From Lyophyllum atratum (Eukaryota > Basidiomycota > Agaricomycetes > Agaricales > Lyophyllaceae): 64,000 nt of DNA. Below the pieces are notes generated by a model. That model was not told the origin of the DNA. It saw only the letters and a program-made list of their open reading frames with translations, and did no database searches. The DNA is taken from NCBI GenBank assembly GCA_014905825.1, contig JACGCN010000007.1, positions 1,302,001-1,366,000 on the forward strand, given 5' to 3'. Of this stretch, positions 1-11,234 are shown in pieces. Within the stretch, counting starts at the first letter, position 1, and each line of letters begins with the position of its first letter. A program made the translations under genes and the position numbers.

Positions 1-844
1 TTGTATAATTGGGTTTATATGTGATCCAAGAGGGCGATCCGTATCCTGACCGTACAAAATAAAAATGACCATCCGTCCGTGTAACACTTGATGTCAGGCC
101 TGGGAGAAATTGCTTTGCCTACTGGCAGGCGCCATGAAGGTACCAGAGGAGTGCCGCAAGGCTGAAATTGTGATTAACCTCTAGTGAACGATTTTAGATG
201 TATGTCACGTAAAATGGGTTCTCGATTGTCGTTGGATGTGCATTGAAAAGGAATAACTGATTATGCAAATGCTCTAAAGGTTGTGACTATCACTATGCCC
301 TATTATAGGGAGAGATATACTAGGGGTATTCGGCCGATGTGGTAGAAAAGAGGGACGAAAAGCTTCCTGGTAGAGCGAGTATACCAACTAATGATAGAAT
401 TTCAACTGTTCCTAAGTATGATCCTGTGAGTGCCGGATTGATCTTTAACCTACACGTCTCTACATAATGAATCACATAATTTATAATGCTGCTTTTACAA
501 TGAAGAAAAATAGGAGCTGACTAGCAGCAAAACTCGGACCCCCCGTTTTAATTAGCGATTGGACAAGCAGGTCATGCACTTGATAGCACACAATTCGTAG
601 TCTATGCATTCGGGGTCCTGGCATTGTTTGGTTCACGGCAGATTACAAATCACTGTTAAGCGAAGCTGAGCAGTCGCTGTTGCCATACGTGGGATTCAAG
701 TCGTGGATGGACTCCAATTCTCGAAACCGCCTGTCTGTGTATCTTCTGAGATCTGGCCTATCTTTATGAACATAGCTGGAAATGATCTCATAGCTGGGTG
801 ATAATACTAGATCTACCGAATATCTAACCTCGCGGCCGCATATC
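1..844. other. No gene seen (left edge)
   Basis: No splice-consistent reading frame with recognisable protein character was found on either strand. The 3' end of gene A1 lies at the right border and any gene to the left is outside the window. Confidence 0.5.
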
Positions 845-1796
845 TCAGCTTTTCTCGACTCCTTCGTCAACGTCTCTCTGCACCTGTGCATTATGCTTGC
901 AAAGAATGGTACGTCGGTTCCCGTCATCATGCCATAGTATAAGAACGCTTACCGCCATCGAAAGGACAGTCTGTAAGAACCGCAGTGCATCGGAGAAGTA
1001 AAGGTGTGCAGCAACCTCGATGGCGCTAGTCGACACGCGAGTCTTCAACGATGCAATCTTCTGCTCGTCCGCTGTCAATCTCCGAAAAGAATGGTCAGCA
1101 TCCGTACGAGGCGCTTAATACCACAACCTACCTATCGGACATGTCTGACAGATACATCCTCTGGAACTCCTGGAGCGTCTCCATGCTCGCCTCGAGCTTT
1201 CCCCTCGCAGTCGCTATGAGCTGTCCCGCGGCTGTCATCAAGTTTTCCAAATCCATAGTGAACTCCAGGGACTTCATCCCAGTTGGGTCGTTGGGCCCGG
1301 ATACGAGGGTGCATTTCATAGTCCCGTCTTAGGGTGGTGATGAATCAGTGCCATGGATCACTGTGAGCGAGTCAGTAAGGTTCGTACCCTCCTGTGCGAC
1401 GACTTCATAATGAAGAAGGCCGGAAGCCTGCGTTTGAGGGGCAATCAACATCTGTTCGACCCACTGTGGGAGGTAGACCACATACCTCTCCTTCCTCCGC
1501 CATGTCCCCTTGCGCTTCATCTTCCCCTGTTCCTTCAATGAGTGAAGACTCTTGATACTTCACAAGGCGCTCTTGTCGCTCCTTCAACCTGAGAGACCAG
1601 GCATTAGAAAGGATATCGAGGATAGACGCCAAAGTCACTCCTCATAAAGAGCGACCAGGATATCAGTCACATCCGGGTCTCTATTTGAATCGCGGAGCTT
1701 CTGTATCACTTTATCCGCTTTCTGCTGCGCCGTCTGCAGCTTTTCTGGTGCGCCCGAGGCGAACATGTTACGGATTGAGGAGGTTACGCCGGGCAT
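845..1796 (-). CDS. A1: helical protein of unknown family, cassette member A
   Basis: The family is not recognised. Six exons (1796-1639, 1588-1486, 1427-1388, 1327-1132, 1079-953, 895-845) join without frame conflict into 224 aa. The N-terminal half is charged and coiled-coil-like (EKLQTAQQKADKVIQKL, then LKERQERLVKYQE). The middle holds DGTMKCTLVSGPNDPTG, followed by LSDMSDR and the hydrophobic helix VAAHLYFSDALRFLQ. The paralogue A2 keeps the same exon layout; its second exon is also 103 nt and its third also 40 nt. No signal peptide or catalytic motif is visible. It lies downstream of K1 on the same strand and is separated from it by about 1 kb. The start is the first ATG of the conserved exon. 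A function in the same process as K and C is inferred only from co-duplication. Confidence 0.72.
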
Positions 1797-1909
1797 TTTC
1801 GGTACGGTATGGGAGGTGGTTTGGATTTTGTATGTGGTGTGATGGTGGTAGTAGTAGCACTGTGCTGACTGAACATTCTACATGTAAGTCCTTCTCAAAC
1901 GTACACCAA

Positions 1910-1929
1910 TGGTCGAGGAGAGAACAAGG
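1910..1929 (-). promoter_or_regulatory. Conserved upstream box of A genes (copy 1)
   Basis: The plus strand reads TGGTCGAGGAGAGAACAAGG, 114 nt upstream of the A1 start. A near-identical 20-mer lies 102 nt upstream of A2 (8671-8690). It may be a promoter element or simply duplicated flank, because further patchy similarity continues for about 300 nt upstream in both copies. Confidence 0.35.
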
Positions 1930-2776
1930 TCAATAGATTTGCTCATCTGTGCGGAACCCGAAGGTTCGGCGTATTCATTTCCATAGCCGCTGCGAAGGGG
2001 CGAGGTCGCGACAGAACTCCAGGAGGTATCTGCCACGCTGTGGCCTCGCGGAGAATAAAGTCTTAGAGAACAAGAAGAGACAAAGACGAGCAAAGATGTA
2101 TTGGCGGGTTGTAGGTGATTGTGGGTCCCTGTTGTGATGTGTACATAGTCGTAACCATCAACGGCCAACTGAAGAACTTTGTCCGCAAAAGTCCCCCTTC
2201 GTCTGTTACAGCATGCCGAGGTCCGATACGAAGTAACTCTTTCCGGAATGGTACACGAATTGTGTCGCAGTTTACATCGCTTCTCGGGATGATCGTTGTT
2301 CTCTCAAGTGAATTGTGACACCCTGAACTTTAAGCCATCCTGGGCTTCTGACCCTCATCATGCTGCCCCCCGCCTGAGAGTCTCACACGATAGACAGAGT
2401 CGCAACGCTGTTTCCTTCTCTTCAACAGCCTATGTACTTGTGTTGTTAGTACGGGGTTAGCGAGGGTGGTGGTATGTATCTGAGAATCGAGATCATTTGG
2501 GAGGTTTAGATACTAATGAACGCGATGGTTTCGTAGCCTTATTCGTCGCCGGTAGTGGTCTCTCGCGTACCGTAAGGTCTGACCTATACCTGTAAAAAAC
2601 CCTCCGTGTAAACCTCTCACATCAATTCACGCTCCGTGGCCAAACTGCCCCTCATTTGAGAATCGAGGAAGAAACACCGAGACATGCATGTACTTGCCGT
2701 CTGAAAGGTAAGATGTGTGTAGTATACCAGCAGAATCCCTAAATACCCATAGAAACGCGTGCTACGTAACAGGGTA
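1930..2776. other. Intergenic, A1 upstream and K1 3' flank
   Basis: No convincing gene. The right part (about 2590-2776) resembles the 3' flank of K2 (about 5430-5648), so the K duplication extends past the stop codon. Confidence 0.45.
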
Positions 2777-4134
2777 TTACGCTCTTGGTATAGGGGGGCA
2801 GCGTCGCACAATATGCCCCAACTGCCGAGTCCAATGAGCGGTAGAACGAAAGAACCCAGTTGACCCCGGTTCATCTACATCGATGACCCGCGAGCGTAGT
2901 TTCCAATTGCTCAGACCCTTGACAATGTCGTCGAAGCGTGAGGTGACCTCGCTCATCGCGGGTCTCTTGCTGGGATCGTCATTCACCATATCCGAGATGA
3001 GTTCACGCATGAACTCAAAGCCTCTCTTGGGTTTTATTAGATTTTCCCGTCCCTGTGAGTCGCCGTTCAGAAGATATGTCGCTTAGTAGGTAAGGAAAGA
3101 CGTACATCGAGGAAATATTGCCTGATACCATTGCCTAGGCAGTAAACATCCACAGGAAAGGGGTCGCAAGGCGCGGGGTTCGGTACCAAGAATTCAGGAA
3201 CAGTCTTGTCACCTCCCCAGGGGGGTGCTTCCCGATGAGGGCCGTCTTCGGGTCGATAGATTATTGAGAGGCCAAAGTCCACGAGGTAATACTTGACGGG
3301 TTTTCTGGTTCGAGAGGCAGGTTTCGACGTCCGGCCGCTGAAATCGCGTTTCATCGTTGTTTCACATAGGTGAGGCGGGGAGTCAAACAGGTGCAGCGTG
3401 TCCGCCATTATATTGTCGTATTTGCAGTCACTAGGAACAACAGAAAGTCAGCGCTAGCAGATTGGGATTGAAATGACATACCCATGAGCGACGTTATTCT
3501 CGTGCATAAATTGTAAGCCCTAGCACGGAAATAAGATGGGCTGTGGGACTCAAAATCAATGAGGACGTTACCTCAAAAGCCTGCCGGAAGAATTCCACCG
3601 CCTCACCCACAGTTTCGAACGCCGTAGCGGTAATCGGGAAAAGAAGTGGCATCGCTATGAAAGCTAAATCTGGTGCGTACGGTGGTTGGAGTACGTCGAG
3701 TATAGGCACGCAGTGATTTTTCGGATGTGCCGCGAATTGCTCAGAGAAAAGCTTCCCAACCGTGATCTCCTCGGGAAACAGGGAAATGTCAATCTGTTTC
3801 AGTATAACGAGGGAGCCATCGGCGCGAGTCGCGTCCAAGACTTGGCCATACTACGAGTTTTTTTAGATGGAGAATATTTGGCAGGAATAAGCATGCTTAC
3901 AGCGATAGGTATGCCATCCTCGCAGGTCTTCCTCTTCTTCGACGTCCCCAACCAAGAGGCCACCCAATCGGGGTGGTAACGCTTTCTAAGGGTATAGTCA
4001 TGGTCCTTCAGAAAGTTGTAATGCTTGCGCCAAAAGAGCTCAGTTCCAGTGAGCTTTCCATTCGCCAGCGGAGTCGCATCGCTCAGAGGAGGGTGAGGAG
4101 CTGCCGATGATGTGGTCAGTGGAATAGCAGCCAT
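2777..4134 (-). CDS. K1: kinase-like protein, cassette member K
   Basis: Five exons (4134-3901, 3850-3572, 3519-3482, 3430-3106, 3052-2777) give 383 aa. The N-terminal 78 aa carry ELFWRKHYNFLKDH and RYHPDWVASW, shared by all copies. The kinase fold is then visible as SLVILKQ (candidate beta-3 lysine near residue 96), MPLLF (hinge region), HENNVAHGDCKYDN (catalytic loop near residue 184, HGD in place of HRD, with Asp and Asn retained), YYLVDFGLS (Mg-binding DFG) and DPFPVDVYCLG (helix-F type motif). No glycine-rich loop is obvious. The C-terminus has the lobe motif DDPSKRPAMSEV and ends RCPPIPRA. Active kinase chemistry is plausible but unproven; substrates are unknown. It is transcribed divergently from C1, with 447 bp between the two starts. 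Confidence 0.85.
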
Positions 4135-4581
4135 GCTTGGGGTGGCCTGGAAGGTGGCTTATGTCCAGGTCTCCTAGGATGGCCGCGCCAATTGTTGTTG
4201 GGAAATAACAAGGAACATGGACGAATGAATGACTGTCTGTATTCGAACATGTACACCGATCACTGATCTGTCACTGATCAGGTCACGACAAATGATCGAA
4301 GCCCCGCGGCGCTTGTTTCCTGCTTCCGATGGCCCAACTCACTGACAGCAACCCTGGTCGTCAAGACGTTCAACTTGTGCGCAAATTGCTCTTGTTCTTT
4401 CCATCGCTCTATTCAAATTTTCCAAGGAACTTCGTGCTCGCGACCATTGTTCTGGATTCGAAGGCCTGTCGCTGGCATGCTTGAACTTGCTCTGACTAGT
4501 CGAAGCCGACATGTTTAAATGGGATGTAACTAGTATTCTTCCTACCTCATAACCCATACCCTTCTCCCACAAAATTCTCCT
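4135..4581. promoter_or_regulatory. Divergent K1/C1 intergenic promoter region
   Basis: This 447-bp region lies between two start codons that face away from each other. It must hold both promoters. The C-proximal end carries the TTTAAAT box at 4502-4523. The equivalent K3/C2 region (10831-11234) is 404 bp and has the same layout. Confidence 0.6.
4502..4523 (+). promoter_or_regulatory. Conserved TTTAAAT box upstream of C1
   Basis: A 22-nt block ending TGTTTAAATGGG differs at only three positions from 11154-11175 upstream of C2. It ends 58 nt before the C1 ATG and 59 nt before the C2 ATG. Sequence and spacing suit a TATA-like core promoter. Confidence 0.5.
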
Positions 4582-5192
4582 ATGTCCCTTGAGACAGTCG
4601 TTGCTGGGTCAAATATCGGCTCATTTCTCATCTCCCTCCTTACCCTCGGACAATGTAAAAGCAATAAGCCATGCGAGCTCACATCCAATATCGAATTTGC
4701 AAGGAAACATCTAGACCAAGCGTTCGACGAACTCAAGGAATATGGAAGGTTGTACACAACGAAAGAGTTCGATACTCGTCGTGAACAATGCATTAAGTAT
4801 GTAAGTCGTTCATTTCCTGGCAGCGTCCAGCCAGCCAGAACTGAAGGAACCTTTGAATCATAACAGGCTTCAAGAAGAGCTATTTGAGACAGAGAAAGAA
4901 CAAGCAGCGAATACAAGCATTTTAATTTCGCGGAGGAGATCCAAAGCGATGTCTGAAGCCGCTGGAATTCTCAAAGCGAACTGCGTAGCGGCTTATTTTA
5001 AAATCAAGGTACTAGATCCCCCGAACCCCTGTAGACCCTTACCTCACCAATCCTCGAAAATTGTAGGATACCTCTGCAATCGCGCAAAGGCGAGGGCGGC
5101 CTCACCTAGAGACTCCGCATACTTCTACAGATCCCTTCGCGGACTCTGACTCGGTGGTCCTCTATGCTTCGTCGCCGGTGGTCTATGGCTAG
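4582..5192 (+). CDS. C1: small helical protein, cassette member C
   Basis: Unrecognised family. Exons 4582-4796, 4867-5008 and 5067-5192 give 160 aa. The start is MSLETVVAGSNIGSFLISLL, a hydrophobic or amphipathic N-terminus. It is followed by charged helices (LDQAFDELKEYGRL, LQEELFETEKEQ). The last exon starts DTSAIA and holds TDPFADSD before a disordered tail. The paralogue C2 has the same exon pattern, including an identical 142-nt second exon. The hydrophobic N-terminus could be a membrane-interacting helix of a helical bundle; this is inference. It pairs head-to-head with K1. Confidence 0.72.
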
Positions 5193-5648
5193 AAAACTAG
5201 CAACATCATGCGGCACTGGGCTTAGGTATATAGATGTACACATTATCTCGTGAACAGACAATGGAAACTTGCGATACGTATACAAATTCTTTTGCCATAG
5301 CTAGCAAGTGATATATGAAGCGCAATAATCTCACGTACATACCTCACAACATGACCTTTTCATGGCTAAAAAGTTACTCTACCACTTCATGGATTAAATT
5401 CTTGGTGTCCAGGCTATGGAAGATGCTAAGGCCTGACCCATACCTGTAACAAACCCTCCATGTAAAATTGCTTGCGGCACTTGTTCACTCGCATCGATTC
5501 AGACTCCGTGGCCAAGCTGCCACTCATTTGCGAATCAAAGAAGAAGCATCGAGACATGCATGTACTTTCCGTCTGAAGAGCAAGACGTGTGTAAGATACA
5601 GCCAGGATACCTAAATATCCATAGAAATGCGGGCTACGTGACAAGTTA
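5193..5648. other. Intergenic between C1 and K2 (tail to tail)
   Basis: No gene seen. The part beyond about 5430 is the K2 3' flank and matches the flank of K1. Confidence 0.45.
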
Positions 5649-7018
5649 TTACGCCCTTGGTATAGAGGGGCAGCCTCGCACAATATGCCCCAGCTGCCGA
5701 GTCCAATGAGCGGTTGAACGAAAAAATCCGGTTGACCCCGGTTCATCGACATCAATTACCCGCGAACGTAGTTTCCAATTGCTCAGACCCTTGACAATGT
5801 CCTCAAAGCGCGAGGTGACTTCGCTCATCGCGGGTCTCTTGCTGGGATCGTCATTCACCATATCCGAGATGAGCTCCCGCATAAACTCGAAGCCTCTCTT
5901 GGGTTTTATTAGATTTTCCCGTCCCTGTGAGTCGCCGTTCAGAAGATATGTCGCTTAGTAGGTAAGGAAAGACGTACATCGAGGAAATTTCGCCTGATGG
6001 CATTGCCTAGACAGTAAACATCCACAGGAAATGGATCGCAAGGTGCAGGATCGGGTACCAAAAATTCTGGGACGGTTTTGTCCCCTCCCCATGGAGGTTC
6101 CTCTAGATGAGGGGCATCTTTGGGTTGATAGATGTTCGAGAGGCCAAAGTCAACCAGGTAATACTTCACAGGTTTTCGAATCCGAGAAGCAGGTTTTGAA
6201 GTCCTCCCGCTAAAATCACGTTTCATCGAGGGCTTGCACGGATGGGGTGGAGCATCAAATAGACATAGCGTGTCTGCCAAGATATTGTCGTATTTGCAGT
6301 CTCTGATGATATTTGAAGTTAGACCCTGCAGATTGACGTCGAAATAACCTACCCATGGCACACGTTATTCTCGTGCATGAACTGTAAGCCCTGTGACGCG
6401 ATTTAGATGGAGGAAGTTTCGCTGTAACTGAGACCGCGTGGTATTACCTCAAAAAGCTGACGAAAGAATTCCACCACTTCGCCCATCGTTTCGAATGGTG
6501 TAATACGGATTCGAAACAGCAGCGGCATCACTAGGAAGGCATACTTGGAGCCTTCAGTCGGTTGAATGACATCGAGAATAGGCACACAGTGATTTTTGGG
6601 CTGCGATGCCAGCGGTTCGGAGGAGAAATGCTTTCCAACCGTGATTTCTGCTGGAAACAGAGAGGTATCAACCCGTTTCACTATAACGAGAGAGCCGTCA
6701 GCGCGAGTTGCGTCCAAGACCTGGCCATACTACGAGCTGCATAAGCATGGAGTTCCTTAACGATTCTGAAAGGAAATTCACAGCAATATGTACGCCATCC
6801 TTGCAGGTCCACCAGTCCTTCGAGGTGCCCAGCCAAGAAGCCACCCAATCGGGCTGATAACGCGTCCTGAGAGTGTAGCCGTGCTGCTTGAGGAGGTCAT
6901 AATGATTGCGCCAGAAGCGCTCAGTTTCGGAGAGTTTCCCATTTGCCATTGAATTCGGGTCGCCCATTAGTGAGTGAAAAGTCGTGGTTGGGTTTGGAGG
7001 GGGTGTAGTAGATCCCAT
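5649..7018 (-). CDS. K2: kinase-like protein, extra copy of K
   Basis: Same five-exon architecture as K1 and highly similar in sequence. It carries RFWRNHYDLLKQHGYTL near the N-terminus, SLVIVKRVD (candidate lysine), MPLLF, a catalytic loop ending HG/DCKYDN split by an intron between Gly and Asp, YYLVDFGLS, DPFPVDVYCLG and the C-terminal DDPSKRPAMSEV. The last exon is almost identical to that of K1, and similarity continues into the 3' flank, so K1 and K2 arose by a recent duplication. Unlike K1 and K3, this copy has no divergent C gene: A2 lies upstream on the same strand. No inactivating stop or lost acidic residue was noticed. Confidence 0.83.
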
Positions 7019-7544
7019 GTTCGTGGCGGTCCGGAGGATGAAGGGGATCCAAGGGAAGCTCAGATTGCATCTGTTATAAGGTCAGCTAGCGGAGACTAGG
7101 TCGGCCTATTGTCAATGTTACTTGGACAATAGAGAGCCAACAAGAAACATAAATGATGATAAGCGTCAAATAAGCGTGACTTGTAAAGGAATCGACAGGA
7201 TTTTGCAAGGACATGGACATTGCTGGCGGATTATGATGATCCCGCTACCGGTTAAAGAGCGCAACGCGACTTGCTGCATCGATGGTGAACTTTGAAGACA
7301 CCTTTTTTTTTGGAATTGTAGGACTGTGGCACGTGACTCGTGATTCTCTTGGCGTGTCCCAAACCGTGATGACGGGCCATTGGCATCCAACTCACGACCA
7401 CCACCTCCCAGCTCATCCGCCTCTCCGACATCCAGAACGGTTGAATAAGAAAGATTATAATATTTATAATATCAAATAGTCTCGTAGCTGGGAGATAGCG
7501 CCAGACCAAGTAACCAACCTTGCCGCCTCGTATATCAGGCTCAG
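7019..7544. other. Intergenic between K2 start and A2 end
   Basis: No gene seen. It must hold the K2 promoter on the minus strand. Unlike the K1 and K3 upstream regions it does not carry the C-side TTTAAAT box. Confidence 0.45.
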
Positions 7545-8569
7545 CTAAGAGCTTCCCTCTTTCCCGACTTTCTCGCCGCCGTTCGCGTGCGGATCTTCTC
7601 TATGCTCTTGTGGATGCTTTCCAAAGGATAACGTGAGTTTCTCTTAATCGTCTTATGACTATACCAGAGCACTAACCACCATCGAAAGGATAGCCTGGAG
7701 GAACCTCAGGGCATCGGATAAGTAAAGGTGTGCAGCGACCTTCGTGGCCGTCGATGACATACAGGTTCTGAGCAATTCAATCTTCTGTTCGTCGATGGCC
7801 AACCTAGATAAATCTCGTAGGTGAGGGCCCGTATGGAAACCGAGATTCGTTGCAGCACTACTTACCTATCAGACATGTCCGACAGGTATTGTAGCTGGAA
7901 GTCACGAAGGGTCGGCGCATGTTTATCTATCGTCTCCATTGTATTCGTGATCACTTGACCAGCAGCCGCCATAATGCTCTCGACATTATGGTTCTCATCA
8001 TATGGTGCCAGGCGCTTCGTGAATTCGGAGGATACGCCGGTAGGGTCATCCGAGTTAAAGCCAGGTACGAGAATGTATTTGAGCGTGCCGTCTGGACGTG
8101 GAGAGGGGAATTAATTGGCGTTATGAAGACGGTTGAAAGATGTATGTACCCTCCTGTGTGACCATTTTACAGCGAAAAATAGACGAAGTCTGTAATGCAA
8201 GAACGGCGGATGCAATGATGAATCGTTCTGCTAACTAGGGACGGGCCCAGACTTACCTCTTCTTCCTCTGGTGATATCTCATTTAATTCGGGCTCCTCTG
8301 GCATATTCCTTGGTAAACATGCTTGGTACTGTGCAAGCCGTTCGTGACGTTTCTTCAACCTAGCGAATCCGTGGTTAGAAACCGTTCGCCTGCTACCGAG
8401 GATGATGGGCTTACTCTTCAAAACGAGCGACCAATATAGCCGTCACCTCCGGGTCCCCATGCCCGCGGAGCTTCTGGATCGCCTCATCCGCATTCTCTTG
8501 AGCGGTTTGCAATTTCTCTGGAGTGCCCCAGGGGAACAAATTACGGACTGAAGAAATTACGCCAGCCAT
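7545..8569 (-). CDS. A2: helical protein of unknown family, cassette member A
   Basis: Paralogue of A1. It begins MAGVISSVRNLFPWGTPEKL, then AIQKLRGHGDPEV and LKKRHERLAQYQ. A DGTLKYILVPG segment and YLSDMSDR follow, then VAAHLYFSDALRFLQ. The final exon encodes a charged tail ending EGSS. First exon 8569-8415, second 8359-8257 (103 nt, as in A1), third 40 nt as in A1. The linker after the second exon is more divergent than the helices. No known domain is recognised and no signal peptide is seen. It lies between K3 and K2, all on the minus strand. Confidence 0.7.
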
Positions 8570-9449
8570 GGTTGACTCGGATCGAAAGGAGGGATGGAAT
8601 TGGATGCAAATATGAAATGTTGCGTTGTAGAGTCCCAGGATCCAGCATGGCCCGCTTAAAAGGTAAAGCTTGGTCGAAGAGAGAATAAAGGCCCGAAATC
8701 ATGGAGCCCGAGAGTTTGGCCAATTCATTCCAGATAACTTACGAGGATGATAGTAATAGAATTTGGAGGAGGGAATCGGTCACAGTCCACAAAGAGAACA
8801 AGACCGACAAAGCTTAGCAAAGTGCCAGTTTCTGGGGACTTGTAGGCGACACTGGGTCCAGAAGCGATGTGTCACCTGTGTAACCATGGTTTACCGCCGT
8901 GACAGGTCTAAAGGCATCAGGATCTCAGGACGGCTCAGGACATCCAGGGGTTTCCAATTCATTCGCCAACACAATGACCTCGAGGGCAGTGCGGGGCCAT
9001 GTATATACGCAGAATCACAAAAACAATATCGTTTCGGAAGCATGGAATTGAAGGCGGAGGCGGCGGGAACGTACCCGAGTAGTGCAGTATCCAAGGGTTG
9101 TCTATGATAATCCACTCAATTGAGAGGTAATTTTACGCCAAGGCTGCACAAACACCCTGCAATAATCAAGCACCATTGCAGGATAGTTGAACACGCCTTG
9201 AAAAAGAAACTCAAGGTAAAACAGATGCTCATGCTCATACGTTGGTGCGCGAGCGTGTTTGTAAGGTATATAGAAACCTGTAATTGTTCTGGATTGACCG
9301 CCGATTTCGACTCTAGAAAAGTGTCGCCACTTAGCAAATGGTTCGATCAACGAAGGCTCTATGTTCGCCCCAAGCTAGAACATCAAATCAAGAGTCTACA
9401 ATGCCATTATACCATGACTGAAACAATCCCAGACGTGTTCCCAACTACA
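8570..9449. other. Intergenic, A2 upstream and K3 3' flank
   Basis: No supported gene. The A-type upstream box is at 8671-8690. A 114-codon open frame at 8763-9107 has no recognisable protein features. Confidence 0.4.
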
Positions 9450-10830
9450 TCATGGCCTTGGTATCGGAGGGAGGCGCCGTGCAATGTGACCTAGCTGTCT
9501 AGTCCAATGCGCGGCGGAACGGAAGAATCCTGTAGACATCGGCTCATCGGCATCGATGACCCGCGAGCGTAGCTTCCAACTGCTGAGGCCTTTGACGATA
9601 ATTTCAAAGCGCGAGACAACCTCGCTCATCGCAGGCCTCTTGCGTGGATCGTCGTTCACCATATCTGAGACTAGCTCACGCATAAACTCGAAACCTCTCT
9701 TGCGTTTAACAAGATCTTCCCAACCCTGTATCTCTTATCAGAGGAGTGAAATTCTGAAGGCAGGAAGGGACGCACGTCAAGGAAATTCCGCCTAATAGCA
9801 TTTCCTAGGCAGTAAACATCCACAGGAAACGGGTCACACGGCGAAGGGTGGGGTACTAAGAATTCAGGAACCGTTTTGTCACCACCCCATGGGGGTGCTT
9901 CCCGATGAGGGGCATCCTCTGGGCGACGAATCATTGAGAGACCGAAGTCGACGAGGTGATACTTGACAGGTTTCCTGGTCCGGGAGATGGGCTTCGACGT
10001 CGTACCGCTAAAATCACGCTTCATCCATGGATGGGAGGGATGCGGCGGCGAATCATAAAGACTCAACGTATCTGCCATAATATTGTCATATTTGCAATCC
10101 CTGGTAAGCGTGCGTTAGTCGATGCCTGATGGTGTTGAGTTATCACATGTACCCATGGGCGACATCGTTCTCGTGCATGAACTGTAAACCCTAGGCGCAA
10201 GTTAGATATGGCTTTTGAATTTCTAGGATATAAGAGACGGGACTCTACCTCGAAAACTTGGCGAAAGAATTCTACCGCCTCCCCAACAGTTTCGAATGGT
10301 GTAAAATTAGTCGAAAAAAGAAGTGGCATGACTATGAAAGCAATATCGGAGCCTTCAGGTGGTCGGACGACGTCTAAAATAGGCACACAGTGATTTTTTG
10401 GATGTGACGCTAATTGTTCGGAGGAAAACTTCTGCCCGACAGCGATTTCCTCGGGAAACGTGGCAAGATCGACTTGTTTCAATATAACCAATGAGCCATC
10501 AGCGCGAGTTGCGTCCAAGACTTGACCATGCTGCAACCCTCATGAGCTCACCCTCCTTCGAAGATTAGTTGAAAGAATGCTTACCTCAATCGATATGCCG
10601 TCCTCGCAGGTCAGCCAGTCCTTAGCAGATGAGCGTAACCAAGACGCCACCCAATCAGGCCGGTAACGCTCTCTGAGAGTATAACCGTGGTCTTTCAAGA
10701 AATTGTAATGATTGCGCCAGAAGAGCTCAGTTTCGGAGAGTCCGCCATTCGCCAGTAGATTCGGGTCCCCTCCATCCAGAAGGGAGAGAAACGTAGCTGA
10801 TGATTTGTGAGCAGGCGTAGAGGACTCCAT
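9450..10830 (-). CDS. K3: kinase-like protein, cassette member K
   Basis: Third copy of the K family with the same exon plan. Visible motifs are LFWRNHYNFLKDHGYTL and YRPDWVASWL in the N-terminal region, HGQVLDATRADGSLVILKQ at the start of exon 2 (candidate lysine), MPLLF, HENDVAHG then DCKYDN (HGD loop), YHLVDFGLS, DPFPVDVYCLG and DDPRKRPAMSEV. It ends RLPPIPRP. It is the most divergent of the three clustered copies but keeps all putative catalytic acidic residues. It is divergent from C2 with 404 bp between starts, repeating the K1/C1 arrangement. Confidence 0.83.
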
Positions 10831-11234
10831 GGTCGTGGTGGTCGGGAGGATGGTTTGGAATCAAGTCTCCTCGGCTGGTTCAACAAGTCAATTGTTACCT
10901 GTAAGAGGAACATCCGATGATCATGGTCAGTGTCAGGGCCGTTGACGACAGCGTGGCATTCCCTTCCAGTCTCCGATCAATCCATCACCACTGGTCCGAG
11001 TCGTCAAGATGCATTCAGAGCGACCCGAACTCTTGTTGTTGTTTTTTCGTTCAGAACGGTGACTTCCATTGAATTCGATCCGGATACTAGTTTTTTGACC
11101 CATCCATTGTTCTTGATTTAGACCTCCAGTTCGCTATAACGTACTGACAGGCTGAAGTCGACGCGTTTAAATGGGCACCATCCAACAATCTTGGTCCCCT
11201 CATTATCGCTTCCCTCCACACTCTTCCCGAGTCA
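10831..11234. promoter_or_regulatory. Divergent K3/C2 intergenic promoter region
   Basis: Second copy of the head-to-head arrangement. Its C-proximal box (11154-11175) sits at the same distance from the C start as in the K1/C1 region. Confidence 0.6.
11154..11175 (+). promoter_or_regulatory. Conserved TTTAAAT box upstream of C2
   Basis: The 22-nt block ends CGTTTAAATGGG, 59 nt before the C2 ATG. Three mismatches to the C1 copy. Confidence 0.5.

Noticed and set aside
2617..2874. 85-codon frame shared with 5426-5755
   Set aside because: It is an out-of-frame reading of the K last exon plus duplicated 3' flank.
8763..9107. 114-codon plus-strand frame between A2 and K3
   Set aside because: No domain, no paralogue in the matching A1-K1 gap, composition not coding-like.
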